Positions 25,202-35,120 of a DNA stretch of 64,000 bases are shown here, in pieces (positions within the stretch are counted from its first letter, which is position 1; each line of letters starts with the position of its first letter). A program made the translations under genes and the position numbers. Source of the stretch: Halosimplex halophilum. GTDB lineage: Archaea; Halobacteriota; Halobacteria; Halobacteriales; Haloarculaceae. The DNA lies in assembly GCF_004698125.1 (NCBI RefSeq), contig NZ_ML214297.1:1-64000 (forward strand). The letters are read 5' to 3'. Under the pieces are notes generated by a model. It worked only from the letters and a program-made list of their open reading frames with translations, ran no database searches and was not told the DNA's origin.

Positions 25202-25933
25202 TCAGACCGTCGTCGCGAGCATCACCTCGTCGAGGTACTCGCCGTCGATCCTGTAGTGGTCCTCGCGGACGGCCTCGACCTCCCAGCCGTGGGCTTCGAG
25301 GAAGTCGATGGCGCCCTCGTTGGCGTCGGGGACGCTATTGTAGATCTTCTCGTAGCCGTTGTCGCTGGCCCACTCGACGCCCCGTTCGAGGAGTTCGCCC
25401 CCGATGCCGTGGCCGCGGTACTGTTCGAGGACGCCGACCGTCAGCTCGGCCGTGTGGTCGAGCTTCTCGGTCTCGTGGGTGGTGAGGTTGACCCAGCCGA
25501 CGACCTCGCCGTCGACGGTAGCGACGAAGAACACGCGCGACTGCAGTTCGTTGTGCCGCAACAGCACCTCCTCGGACTCGACCACGTCGGCGACCGTCTC
25601 GGCGTCGACGTAGGTCCCGTCGCCGATGGCCTGGCGGATCACGCCCACGAGCCCCGTCAGGTCCTCCTCGCGGGCGCGGCGGATCGTCACCTGGAGCCCG
25701 TCCGAACTGAACTCCGTCTCGAGCTCGTCGTCGTGGGCGATCCGCAGCTCCCCCTCCGACTCCAGCAGGACGCCGTCCCGCTTGAGGATGGCGACGTGGT
25801 GGCCGAACGCCCGCGGCTCCATGTCCAGCGCCCGCCGGGCCTTCTGGGGCTTCACCGACCCGTGGCGCTCGACGTAGTCGTAGATGTCGCGCCGGTCGTC
25901 GTGGTCGAACGAGAGCTCCGCTGTGAGTTCCAT
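25202..25933 (-). CDS. HTH-GNAT fusion: winged helix plus N-acetyltransferase
   Basis: A 243-residue two-domain protein. Residues 1-80 form a helix-turn-helix unit (HDDRRDIYDYVERHGSVKPQKARRALDMEPRAFGHHVAILKRDGVLLE). Residues about 85-243 are a GNAT acetyltransferase, with the acetyl-CoA pyrophosphate loop in VGVLEQYRGHGIGGELLERGVEWA (R/Q-x-x-G-x-G/A) and the C-terminal ANEGAIDFLEAHGW strand-helix. The combination suggests a DNA-associated acetyltransferase or a regulator sensing acetyl-CoA. ATG 25933 (MELTAELS) is chosen; upstream codons lie in the AT-rich promoter. Confidence 0.85.
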   Translation of the reverse strand: MELTAELSFDHDDRRDIYDYVERHGSVKPQKARRALDMEPRAFGHHVAILKRDGVLLESEGELRIAHDDELETEFSSDGLQVTIRRAREEDLTGLVGVIRQAIGDGTYVDAETVADVVESEEVLLRHNELQSRVFFVATVDGEVVGWVNLTTHETEKLDHTAELTVGVLEQYRGHGIGGELLERGVEWASDNGYEKIYNSVPDANEGAIDFLEAHGWEVEAVREDHYRIDGEYLDEVMLATTV

Positions 25934-26042
25934 GTGGGATGATACCACGCCACGATACTTAGCGTTTATCACGGTTGATCGAGATAGAATACGTCCGGCG
26001 CGAGGAAGGTCCGTTGCGGTTTCGCCGGGAACTCGCTCGCCG

Positions 26043-26441
26043 TCAGGACTCGCCGGGTCCCGTCCCGGACGCATCGCCGTCGCGCTCGGGCACGCCGGTC
26101 AGGATCCGGGCCACGTCGGCGACGTCGTGGGTGTCGAGCAGCGCCTCGGCGGCCGTGCGGACGGAGTGGTCGGTCGCCAGGTCGACGCCGTAACAGCGGG
26201 CGTACAGTTCGAGGTAGGTGTTCAGCGCCCGCTCCAGCCGCTCGAACTCCGCCTCGCCGAAGCGGTCCCACTCGCCCGAGCGGGCGTCGACGTAGACGGC
26301 GACCGCTTCGCCGACCCCCTCCCGGCAGAACGCCATCGCGCGCTCCTCGTCGGGCGGGTCTGCCGGCGGATCGAACGACTCGCGGGCGGCCGCCGCCTCG
26401 TCGGCCAGCTCGTCGATGCGGTCGCGGTACTGTGATGGCAT
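26043..26441 (-). CDS. acidic haloarchaeal helical protein (132 aa)
   Basis: A 132-residue protein that is almost entirely predicted helix (IDELADEAAAARESFD, AMAFCREGVGEAVAVYVDARSGEWDRFGEAEFERLERALNTYLELYARCYGVD). It starts 39 nt downstream of the fixC stop on the same strand, so it may be the last gene of the electron-transfer flavoprotein unit. No metal or cofactor motif is evident. Function unknown. Confidence 0.72.
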   Translation of the reverse strand: MPSQYRDRIDELADEAAAARESFDPPADPPDEERAMAFCREGVGEAVAVYVDARSGEWDRFGEAEFERLERALNTYLELYARCYGVDLATDHSVRTAAEALLDTHDVADVARILTGVPERDGDASGTGPGES

Positions 26442-26480
26442 GGGGTGAGAGAGGGGACGTGAGAGTCGGGAGCGACGGTG

Positions 26481-28148
26481 TCAGCCCTGTTCGTACTCGA
26501 CGCCCTTGCCGCCGCGGGGGTGGGTCCAGTCCGTGTCGGCGACGACGGCGCAGGTGCCACACTCCACGCAGGGCTGGGTGTCGAGGCTGACGACGTGTTC
26601 CTCGGTGCCGTTCGACCCGACGTACTCGTCGCGGTAGCAGCCCCCGCCGAAGTCCTTCGCGCTGACCGGACAGGCCGTCACGGCCGTCCCGCTGGCGGCG
26701 AAGGAGTTGTCCCGCAGTTCGATGTGAGGGTTGCCCTCGTCGATGTCGTAGGTCAGGTCGCCGATGCGGTCGTCCAGCTCCGGCGGCTCGACCGTGTTGA
26801 CCCCCTCGACGGGCTCGCCGAGCTCCTCCGCGATGACGGTCGGGACGGTGACGTAGCCCATCCGCGTGTCGGGGAGCATCCCCATCAGGAACGGGGAGTT
26901 GAACAGCGACTCGGCCCGATCCCCGAGCGCCGAGACGGCCGCGCGGCCGACGGCCGAGTCGGCCACGGCGTTCATCGCCGAGGCGACCGGGCCGACCTCG
27001 CCGAGCTTGCCGAGCGTCCTGTAGCGGGTCGGCCGGAGCTTGTCCATCACGCCCTCGTTCTCCAGTTTCGCCACGTAGCGCTCGCCCGCCGCCGACGTGT
27101 CCCCGCGGGACTTCGCGTCGACGAACGCCTCGGCGGCGAGCGCGCCCGCGGTGACGGCGTGGTTCATCCCCTTGATGATCGGCCCCTGGGCCTGCATCTG
27201 CCCGGCCGCGTCCCCCACGAGCAGGAGCCGGTCCCTGTAGGGCGAGGGGTGGGCCACCTTCTTCGAGTCCGGGACGAGCTTCGCCGAGTACTCCAGCTCC
27301 TCGTAGTCGTCGCCGAGCCAGTCCGCCAGTAGCGGGTGAGTCAGCAGTCCGTCGAGCAGCTGCTGGGGCTCGGCGCGCTCGTCGGCGATGGAGTCCAGGT
27401 GGAAGACGGTCCCGATCGACAGGGACTCGTCGTTCGTGTAGAGGAACCCGCCGCCGCGGACGTTCCGGAACAGATCGCCCGAGAACAGGTGCGCGACGCC
27501 CTCGTCCTCGTCGACGTTGAACCGGTCCTCGATGGCGCCGTCGGGCATGTCGACGACCGCCTTGACGCCCTGGAACCACTCGTCGGGCTCCTCCCAGTCC
27601 ATCAGGCCGGCGTCGCGGGCCAGCTCGGAGTTGACGCCGTCCGCGGCGATGACCACGTCCGCCCTGATGGGATCGAGTTCGTCGCAGGTGACGCCGACGA
27701 TCTCGGCGCCCTCCCGCAGCAGGCCGTTGACTCGGACCTCGGTCAGGAGGCCGCCGCCGGTCTCGCGGGTCATCTCGTGGACCTCGCGGGCGAGCCACGA
27801 GTCCATCTTCCGCCGGAGCACGGAGTCGGCCCACTCGGTGTCGTGGTGGTGCAGGTCCCCGAGGTCGAACGTCTTCACGTTCCGCCCGGCGACGTTGTGG
27901 ATGTAGTGGTCGGTGACCTCACGGTCGCTGGCCGCCTCGCGGAAGCCGGGGAACAGCTCGTCGATGGTGTACGGCGAGGACTCCTCGGCGTAGAGGAGTC
28001 CGCCGGACACGTTCTTGGAGCCGGCGTCGACGCCCCGCTCCAGGACCAGCGTCTCGATACCGTTGCGCGCCAGCGTGGCGGCCGCCGCCGCGCCGCCGGG
28101 GCCGGCGCCGACGACGACCGCCTCGTAGTGTTCGTAGTCGTCCGTCAT
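26481..28148 (-). CDS. fixC: ETF:quinone oxidoreductase FixC with fused FixX ferredoxin
   Basis: A 555-residue flavoprotein. FAD motif VVVGAGPGGAAAAATLAR (residues 9-26), the SKNVSGGLLY substrate/quinone segment, and LLLVGDAAGQMQAQGPIIKGMNHA near 330 identify FixC. The C-terminal 75 residues correspond to FixX: CPVSAKDF, then CVECGTC and the WxxPxGGxGVEYxxG end, giving ligands for one 4Fe-4S cluster. In many organisms FixX is a separate gene, so this is a FixC-FixX fusion. It passes electrons from FixAB to menaquinone at the membrane. Two nt separate it from fixB. Confidence 0.92.
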   Translation of the reverse strand: MTDDYEHYEAVVVGAGPGGAAAAATLARNGIETLVLERGVDAGSKNVSGGLLYAEESSPYTIDELFPGFREAASDREVTDHYIHNVAGRNVKTFDLGDLHHHDTEWADSVLRRKMDSWLAREVHEMTRETGGGLLTEVRVNGLLREGAEIVGVTCDELDPIRADVVIAADGVNSELARDAGLMDWEEPDEWFQGVKAVVDMPDGAIEDRFNVDEDEGVAHLFSGDLFRNVRGGGFLYTNDESLSIGTVFHLDSIADERAEPQQLLDGLLTHPLLADWLGDDYEELEYSAKLVPDSKKVAHPSPYRDRLLLVGDAAGQMQAQGPIIKGMNHAVTAGALAAEAFVDAKSRGDTSAAGERYVAKLENEGVMDKLRPTRYRTLGKLGEVGPVASAMNAVADSAVGRAAVSALGDRAESLFNSPFLMGMLPDTRMGYVTVPTVIAEELGEPVEGVNTVEPPELDDRIGDLTYDIDEGNPHIELRDNSFAASGTAVTACPVSAKDFGGGCYRDEYVGSNGTEEHVVSLDTQPCVECGTCAVVADTDWTHPRGGKGVEYEQG

Positions 28149-28150
28149 TG

Positions 28151-29821
28151 TCAGTCGTCGCTCGCCTCCGCGACCGCCGCAGCCAGTTCGCCCGACTCGA
28201 CCGCCTCGGTCAAGCGGGGCAACACCTCGAACAGGTCGCCCTCGATGAAGTAGTCGGAGAAGCCGCGGATGTCCGCGTCGGGGTCGGTGTTGACCGCGAT
28301 GATCGTGTCCGACTCGTCCATCCCGACCTTGTGCTGGATCGCCCCGGAGATGCCCGCGGCGATGTACACGTCCGGTTCGACGACCTGCCCGGACTCGCCG
28401 ATCTGGCGGTCCTCGCCGATGTAGCTCTCGACGTGGCCCTCGAAGTTGTACGAGGAGGTGATCACCCCCCGCGAGAGGCCGAACGCGGCGTCGTCGAACG
28501 CGTCCACGAGGTCGAGCCCGAGCTCGATCCCCTCGGTCGGGGCGTCGCCGATGCCGCGACCCATCGCGACGACCACGTCGTGGCCGGTCAGGTCGACGCC
28601 CGAGTCGAGCGTGTCGAACTCCGTCACCTCGACCTGGAACCACTCGTCGTCCAGGTCCATCCCGTACTCGACCACCTCGCCCTCGCGCTCGGGGTCGGGC
28701 TCGGGCAGGTCGAAACTGCCCGGGATGACGGAGGCGCCCTGCGGGTGGAAGTCCCGGAACGGCTTGTCGATACAGAGGATCGTCGAGTACTCGAACCCGG
28801 AGAAGTCCGGGCGCTTCATGTGCAGGATGCGCTCGAACTCCTTGCTGTCGCCCGGTTTCCCGGTCTTGGCCGGGTTGGAGATCATCGCCTCCTCGATGTA
28901 GAGTCCGGAGCAGTCCGAGGCCAGCCCCGAGTCGAGTTCGCCCTGCACCAGCGCCGAGAGGTCCCGGCCGTTGTTCGTCGCCGGGAACACCGTGTACCGG
29001 GGTTCGTCGTAGTCCTTCCAGTCCACGTCCTCGTGGCCCTCGTCGGCCACCTGCCCGCCCGCGCGGGCCATCGAGCAGAAGATCTCCGTGTACGGCTTGT
29101 GCCGGAACCGCTCCAGCCGGTCGTCTTCGAGGTAGACGACCCGGTCGGCGCCGTACTCGATGACCTGCTCCGTGAGGTCGCTCACCTCGTCGCCGATGAG
29201 GACCGCGACCACGTCCTCGGGCTCGCCGTCCTCGTCGCCGCCGTACTGGTCGTTGTAGTCGTCCATCAGCCGGCGGGCCTTGCCGAGCATCTCCATCGAC
29301 ACGTCGATGAGCTCGCCGTGCTGGGTCTCGCAGTAGACCCACATGTCGCGGTACTCGGCGTCTTCGAGGCTCTCGACCCACTGCTTGTCGTTGGTCGGGT
29401 GGTCGAGGTCGGGGTGTTTCTCCTCGGGCGGGACGTACTCCAGCTCCTCGCCCTCCTCCTCGCCGCTGCCCTCGACGGACTCGATGCGGTCCTCGATCTG
29501 GCCCTTCGCAGTCTTGCGGTCCTGCCCCTCCTTCTCGCGTTCGAGCAGGTCTTCGAGGACCGCCACGTCGTCGATGTCGCGGACCATGTTGGCGATGTCC
29601 GCGACGGTCAGGTCCTCGAGGTCGACGGACTCGGGGTCGACCTCCCCGTCGTCGCCCTCGACTTTCTCGATGCGGTCCTCGATGAGCGTCTTGACGGGAG
29701 CGCGGTCCTCGCCCTCCTCCTCCAGCTCCAGCATCTCCCGCAGCTCGTCGGCGTCGTCGATGTCCTTGATCTCCGGGCCCAGTTCGGCTATCTCGTGGTC
29801 TGTGGGGTCTATCTCGGGCAT
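28151..29821 (-). CDS. fixB: electron transfer flavoprotein alpha subunit FixB with N-terminal duplicated module
   Basis: A 556-residue FixB/EtfA. The ETF-alpha core starts near residue 155 (MWVYCETQHGELIDVSMEMLGKARRL) and the C-terminal FAD domain has GLSRGVITSS near 450 and the QIGESGQVVEPDVYIAAGISGAIQH signature near 470-495. Unusual is the first 125 residues, which contain two copies of a 39-residue acidic helical module (each with DIDD, ExExxGxDR and IEDRIExVEG). ETF-alpha proteins usually lack this part. It is 2 nt downstream of fixA and 2 nt upstream of fixC. Confidence 0.93.
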   Translation of the reverse strand: MPEIDPTDHEIAELGPEIKDIDDADELREMLELEEEGEDRAPVKTLIEDRIEKVEGDDGEVDPESVDLEDLTVADIANMVRDIDDVAVLEDLLEREKEGQDRKTAKGQIEDRIESVEGSGEEEGEELEYVPPEEKHPDLDHPTNDKQWVESLEDAEYRDMWVYCETQHGELIDVSMEMLGKARRLMDDYNDQYGGDEDGEPEDVVAVLIGDEVSDLTEQVIEYGADRVVYLEDDRLERFRHKPYTEIFCSMARAGGQVADEGHEDVDWKDYDEPRYTVFPATNNGRDLSALVQGELDSGLASDCSGLYIEEAMISNPAKTGKPGDSKEFERILHMKRPDFSGFEYSTILCIDKPFRDFHPQGASVIPGSFDLPEPDPEREGEVVEYGMDLDDEWFQVEVTEFDTLDSGVDLTGHDVVVAMGRGIGDAPTEGIELGLDLVDAFDDAAFGLSRGVITSSYNFEGHVESYIGEDRQIGESGQVVEPDVYIAAGISGAIQHKVGMDESDTIIAVNTDPDADIRGFSDYFIEGDLFEVLPRLTEAVESGELAAAVAEASDD

Positions 29822-29823
29822 GG

Positions 29824-30720
29824 TCAGTCACCCGCCGCGTACGGTTCGAGTTCCTCGACGACCCCTTCCATCTCGGCGTCGTCGTCGGGGTCGACCACCG
29901 TGGCCTCCCGCTCGCTGGGGGCCTTCGGGATGGGGTCGACGCCGGCGACGATGGTCGGCGAGCCGTCGAGCCCGATGTAGTCGGGGTCGAGGTTCAGGTC
30001 GGCGTGGTCCCACATCGTGAACCGGTCCCAGTCGGTCGGGTCGAGATCCGAATCGTCGTCGAGATACTCCCCGAACTCGTCGGCCCGCTGTTGGGTGGTC
30101 TCGCGCAGGTCCTTGTGTTTCAGCCGGTGTTCGGCCCGGCGGTAGGTGGGCTCGAACTCGGGGTCGGCGACGACGAACGCCGGCAGCGGCGCTTCGACGG
30201 TCTCGATCTCCTCCACGTCGCCCTCGACGAGACGCTTGGCGCGGAGGGTGCCTTCCTCCTCGTCGATGTCCAGCGAGATGACGTGGGTGACCAGCGGCAT
30301 GTCGAGACACCACTCGGTCTGGGGGCCGGTGTGGCCCGTCTCCCCGTCGGCGGTCTTGAAGCCCGCGAACACCAGGTCTGGCGGCTCCTCCAGCTTCTGG
30401 ATGCCCGTGGCGACGGTCATCGCCGTCGCCCATGTGTCGGCGGCGCCCATCTCGCGGTCCGAGAGCAGATAGAGGTCGTCGGCGTACACGTCACGCATGC
30501 CCTCCTGCAGGACCTCCATGTAGCCGGGCGGCCCCATGCTCATCAGCGAGACGGTGCCGCCCCGCCGGACCTTCGTCTGCAGCGCCGCCCTGAGCGCGTG
30601 TCTGTCGTTCGGGTTCATCACCGTCGGCGTCTTCCCCCGCTCCAGGTGGCCGTCCTCGTCGAACGAGACCTGGCCCTCCCTGAAGTCGGGGACGCCTTTG
30701 GTCAGTACGACACTATGCAT
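29824..30720 (-). CDS. fixA: electron transfer flavoprotein beta subunit FixA
   Basis: A 298-residue FixA/EtfB. The start MHSVVLTKGVPDF and the segments VMNPNDRHALRAALQ, MGPPGYMEVLQEGM and ADTWATAMTVATGI, with GFKTADGETGHTGPQTEWCLDMPLVTHV, are typical of ETF beta. The subunit binds AMP or a second flavin in bifurcating ETFs. ATG 30720 is chosen; an upstream extension runs through the promoter, whose minus-strand aaaactta box lies about 40-48 nt away. It is the first gene of fixA-fixB-fixC. Confidence 0.92.
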   Translation of the reverse strand: MHSVVLTKGVPDFREGQVSFDEDGHLERGKTPTVMNPNDRHALRAALQTKVRRGGTVSLMSMGPPGYMEVLQEGMRDVYADDLYLLSDREMGAADTWATAMTVATGIQKLEEPPDLVFAGFKTADGETGHTGPQTEWCLDMPLVTHVISLDIDEEEGTLRAKRLVEGDVEEIETVEAPLPAFVVADPEFEPTYRRAEHRLKHKDLRETTQQRADEFGEYLDDDSDLDPTDWDRFTMWDHADLNLDPDYIGLDGSPTIVAGVDPIPKAPSEREATVVDPDDDAEMEGVVEELEPYAAGD

Positions 30721-30964
30721 ATTGGTAGCACACAGTTTGGTAGCCGAGTGGACAGTGGGTAAGTTTTTCGTCCACCGAAACCCACGGATCCGGGACGCGT
30801 CCCGGGATCGTGATCGGTCCGCGGAGACGCGGCTGTGCGGGGCCATTCACGGGTCGGACGACGAGGGCGACGCGACTGACGATGCGGCGGCGGTAAAAGT
30901 ACGGGACGCGACTACCGGAAAAAGTGCGGGACGCGACGGCGGTCGGCCACCGAACCGGGACCGG
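30721..30964. other. intergenic region with a 17-nt direct repeat
   Basis: Between the ferredoxin gene and fixA. It holds the fixA promoter and, nearer the ferredoxin, two tandem copies of aaagtRcgggacgcgac (about 30895-30911 and 30924-30940, one mismatch). A further gggacgcgtcccg palindrome is at about 30792-30804. No gene is seen. Confidence 0.5.
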
Positions 30965-32112
<1,148 letters not shown>

Positions 32113-32157
32113 ATAGACAACGCTTCCGTGTTACACGTCCCGCCCGAAAGCGCCCCA

Positions 32158-32173
32158 GCATGACACATCATGC
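32158..32173. promoter_or_regulatory. gcatga-caca-tcatgc inverted repeat upstream of the Bat-type gene
   Basis: A 6-bp perfect inverted repeat with a 4-nt spacer, 46-61 nt upstream of ATG 32112. Position suits an operator just above the promoter; no T tract follows it. Assignment is tentative. Confidence 0.4.
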
Positions 32174-32286
32174 AGCGTTATCGTTCGTGAATACGGCCGC
32201 GTCAGCCGGGGCTGTAACTCGTTTCGTGACACTGGATCGCCCGCTCGGTCCGGGCGGTCCGGGGACGGCCGGACACGCGCGAGCGG

Positions 32287-34020
32287 TCACGGGTGGGCGT
32301 AGTAGGCGACGGCCGGGTCGCTGTCGAGGTCGTCGAGGCGGGCGAACCCGACCCGTTCGAACTGGACCGTCTCGCCCTCGTCGTAGTCGCTGACGCCCGG
32401 CTCGGCGACGCCGGTCACGTCCCCGTCCATCGTCCGGAGCCGCAGGCGCGGGCCGTCGGCGGGGGCCCAGTGGACCACGTCCACGTCGCCGTCCCGCACC
32501 ACGTCGAGGTCGTCGCCCGTGGCGACGAGCCCGTCGCCCTCGTAGCGGACGGGGCCGTACCCCTTGAGCCAGACGCGGTCGCCCTCGGCCGGCAGGTCGG
32601 CCGTCTCGACCACCACGCCCCCCTCGACGGGGATCGACCGCCGACCGCGGTCCTCGTGGTTGGGGTGGACGAGGGGTTCGCCCTCGTCGGGACCGCCAGA
32701 GACCGGGAGTTCGACGCTCCCCTCGGTGCCGGGGCCCTCGGAGCGGACGAAGAAGGCACGGTCGGTCTCCTCGTCGATCATGTCCCGGTTGTTGGCGTAG
32801 ATCGAGGACATCGCCAGGTCGACGTTCGAGGAGGAGGTCCCCAGTTCCACCATCGCGTCGACGATGGCCTCGCCGCGGATGCCCCGCCGGCGCAGGCTCG
32901 CGATGGTGGGCGCTCGCGGGTCGTCCCACCCCGTGAGCTCGCCGGCCTCGATCTTCTCGATGATGGTCGAGGTGCTCATCGGCACGTCGTAGGCGTCGAT
33001 CTGGACGTGGCCCCAGTGGACGACCTCGGGGTACTCCCAGCCGAAGTAGTCGTAGACGAACGCCTGGCGCTTCGCCGAGTCCTGCAGGTCGATCCCGCGG
33101 ATGATGTGCGTGATCCCCGTGAGGTGGTCGTCGATCCCGCTCTGGAAGTCCAGCATCGGCCAGCAGCGGTACTCCGCCGCCTCCTCCCGGGGGTGGGGCG
33201 TGTCGATCATCCGGAAGGCGACGAAGTCCCGTAACGCGGGGTTCTTGTGCTCGATGTCGGTCTTGACCCGCAGGACCAGCTCGCCGCTGTCGTACTCCCC
33301 GTCGACCATCGCCTCGAACTCCTCGCGAACTGTCTCGGTGTCCTTGTCGCGGTGGGGACAGGGCTCGGCCGAGTTCTTCAGCTCCGAGAACTCCTCGCCC
33401 GGACACGAACAGGTGTAGGCCCCGCCCAGGTCGATGAGTTCCCGCGCGTGGTCGTAGTAGATGTCGAGCCGGTCGCTGGCCTTGATCACCTCGTCCGGTT
33501 CGAACCCGAGGTAGTCGATGGCGTCGAGGATCTCGTCGTAGGCGTCCAGATCCGGACGTTTCGTCTCGGGGTCGGTGTCGTCGAACCGGCAGAGCATCCA
33601 GCCGTCGTAGATGTCCTTGTACGTCCCGATGACCGCGGGCATCCGCGCGCTCCCGAGGTGCCACGGCCCGTTGGGGTTCGGGGCCAGCCGCATCCGCACC
33701 TCGTCGTACTCCTCGACGTTGGGCAGGTCCGGGAGCGCCTGGTCGTCCTCCTCGTCCTCGGCCGCCAGTTCCTCGACGCGCTCGGGCGCGAGTTCCTCCA
33801 GGCGCTCGCGCTTCTCGGCGGCGTCCATGTCGTTGACCCGCTCGACGACCGGCGCGACGACGCCGGCCATCTCGTCGCCGTACTCGCGGAACTCGGGGTT
33901 GTCTCCCATCAGCGGGCCCATGATGGCCCCGACCTGCGCGTCGCTGTCGTGTTTCAGCGCGTTGAACAGCGCGTCGACCTCGGCGGCCTCCTCGGCCCGC
34001 TCGCGTACGTCGTCGTCCAT
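32287..34020 (-). CDS. gltX: glutamyl-tRNA synthetase, archaeal type
   Basis: A 577-residue archaeal GluRS. The class I HIGH motif appears as GPWHLGSARM (near 112-121) and the KMSKS-equivalent as MSTSTII near 345. The N-terminal ~100 residues are the archaeal/eukaryotic type extension, and the C-terminus (about 400-577) is an anticodon-binding beta-barrel like GlnRS. Haloarchaea charge tRNA-Gln via Glu-tRNA(Gln) and GatDE, so the enzyme is likely non-discriminating. It is the last gene of the isoprenoid/RNase J block on this strand, 52 nt after idsA. Confidence 0.95.
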   Translation of the reverse strand: MDDDVRERAEEAAEVDALFNALKHDSDAQVGAIMGPLMGDNPEFREYGDEMAGVVAPVVERVNDMDAAEKRERLEELAPERVEELAAEDEEDDQALPDLPNVEEYDEVRMRLAPNPNGPWHLGSARMPAVIGTYKDIYDGWMLCRFDDTDPETKRPDLDAYDEILDAIDYLGFEPDEVIKASDRLDIYYDHARELIDLGGAYTCSCPGEEFSELKNSAEPCPHRDKDTETVREEFEAMVDGEYDSGELVLRVKTDIEHKNPALRDFVAFRMIDTPHPREEAAEYRCWPMLDFQSGIDDHLTGITHIIRGIDLQDSAKRQAFVYDYFGWEYPEVVHWGHVQIDAYDVPMSTSTIIEKIEAGELTGWDDPRAPTIASLRRRGIRGEAIVDAMVELGTSSSNVDLAMSSIYANNRDMIDEETDRAFFVRSEGPGTEGSVELPVSGGPDEGEPLVHPNHEDRGRRSIPVEGGVVVETADLPAEGDRVWLKGYGPVRYEGDGLVATGDDLDVVRDGDVDVVHWAPADGPRLRLRTMDGDVTGVAEPGVSDYDEGETVQFERVGFARLDDLDSDPAVAYYAHP

Positions 34021-34072
34021 TACGGGGAACTTCTGGCCCCCGCGTAAAAACCGCGTTGGGTTCGGCCGCGGG

Positions 34073-35119
34073 TCAGTACTCGCGCTCGATGAGGTAGTCG
34101 GCGATGTCCTCCAGCCGGGCGCGGGCGTCGTTGTCGGGGAGGACCCGCAGGTTGTCCTTGCCGCTGGCGATGAGGTCCCGGGCGGTCTCGCGGGCGTACT
34201 CGATGGAGCCGGCCTCGCGCAGTTCGTCGACGGCGGCCTCGATCTCGGCCTCGTCGACGGCCTCGACGGAGTCGGTCTCGACCAGGTCGTCCACGTCGAC
34301 GCCCTGCTCGCGGGCGTGCAGCGTGATCAGCGTCTGCTTGCCCTCGACGAGGTCGGACCCGCGCTGTTTGCCCAGCTTCTCGCTGGGCGTCGTCAGGTCC
34401 AGCAGGTCGTCCTGGATCTGGAAGGCCCGACCCACGTCGAGACCGTAGCCGTGCAGCGAGTCGACCGTCTCGTCGTCGGCGCCGACGAGCATGGCCGGGA
34501 TGGCCGCACTGGCGGCGTACAGCACCGCGGTCTTGAGCTCGACCATCTCGAGGTACTCGTCGGTGGCGACGGCCTCGCGGGACTCGAAGTCGATGTCCAG
34601 CGACTGCCCCTCGCAGATCTGGGTGCAGGTGGTCGACAGCTCCATCAGCGCGGCGTTGGTGCGCTCGGGGGCGGCGCCCGTCTCGACGAGGTACTGGAAG
34701 GCCTTCGAGTAGAGGGTGTCCCCGGCGAGGATCGCCGTCGAGAGGTCGTACTCGCGGTGGACCGAGGGGACGCCGCGACGGAGGTCGTCGTCGTCCATGA
34801 TGTCGTCGTGGATGAGGGTAAAGGACTGGATGACCTCGACGCCGACCGCGGCCTTGAGCACGTCGACGGTCCCGCCCTCGGCGGGGAACGACCGGTAGTC
34901 GGCGGTCTCGGGGTCGACGTCGGCGTCGGCCAGCGACTCGGCGACCAGCAGGAGGACGGTCGGCCGGAGTCGCTTGCCGCCGGCGTCGAGCAGGTACCGC
35001 GTCGCCTCGTAGAGCCGCTCGGGCTCGTCGATCGGCAGCTCCTCCGGGATCGCCTGGTTGACCCGCTCGCGGCGCGTCGCGATGGCCCGCTCGACGGCCG
35101 CCTGGGACTGTCGGCTCAT
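34073..35119 (-). CDS. idsA: geranylgeranyl diphosphate synthase
   Basis: A 348-residue trans-isoprenyl diphosphate synthase. The first aspartate-rich motif is DDIMDDDD at 105-112, the second DDLLD at 237-241, with GGKRLRP at 48-54 binding IPP. The residue five before the first motif is Phe100, as in archaeal GGPP synthases where it limits product length to C20. GGPP supplies the archaeol side chains. Only one nt separates it from the RNase J gene upstream, so the two are co-transcribed. Confidence 0.93.
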   Translation of the reverse strand: MSRQSQAAVERAIATRRERVNQAIPEELPIDEPERLYEATRYLLDAGGKRLRPTVLLLVAESLADADVDPETADYRSFPAEGGTVDVLKAAVGVEVIQSFTLIHDDIMDDDDLRRGVPSVHREYDLSTAILAGDTLYSKAFQYLVETGAAPERTNAALMELSTTCTQICEGQSLDIDFESREAVATDEYLEMVELKTAVLYAASAAIPAMLVGADDETVDSLHGYGLDVGRAFQIQDDLLDLTTPSEKLGKQRGSDLVEGKQTLITLHAREQGVDVDDLVETDSVEAVDEAEIEAAVDELREAGSIEYARETARDLIASGKDNLRVLPDNDARARLEDIADYLIEREY

Positions 35120-35120
35120 G

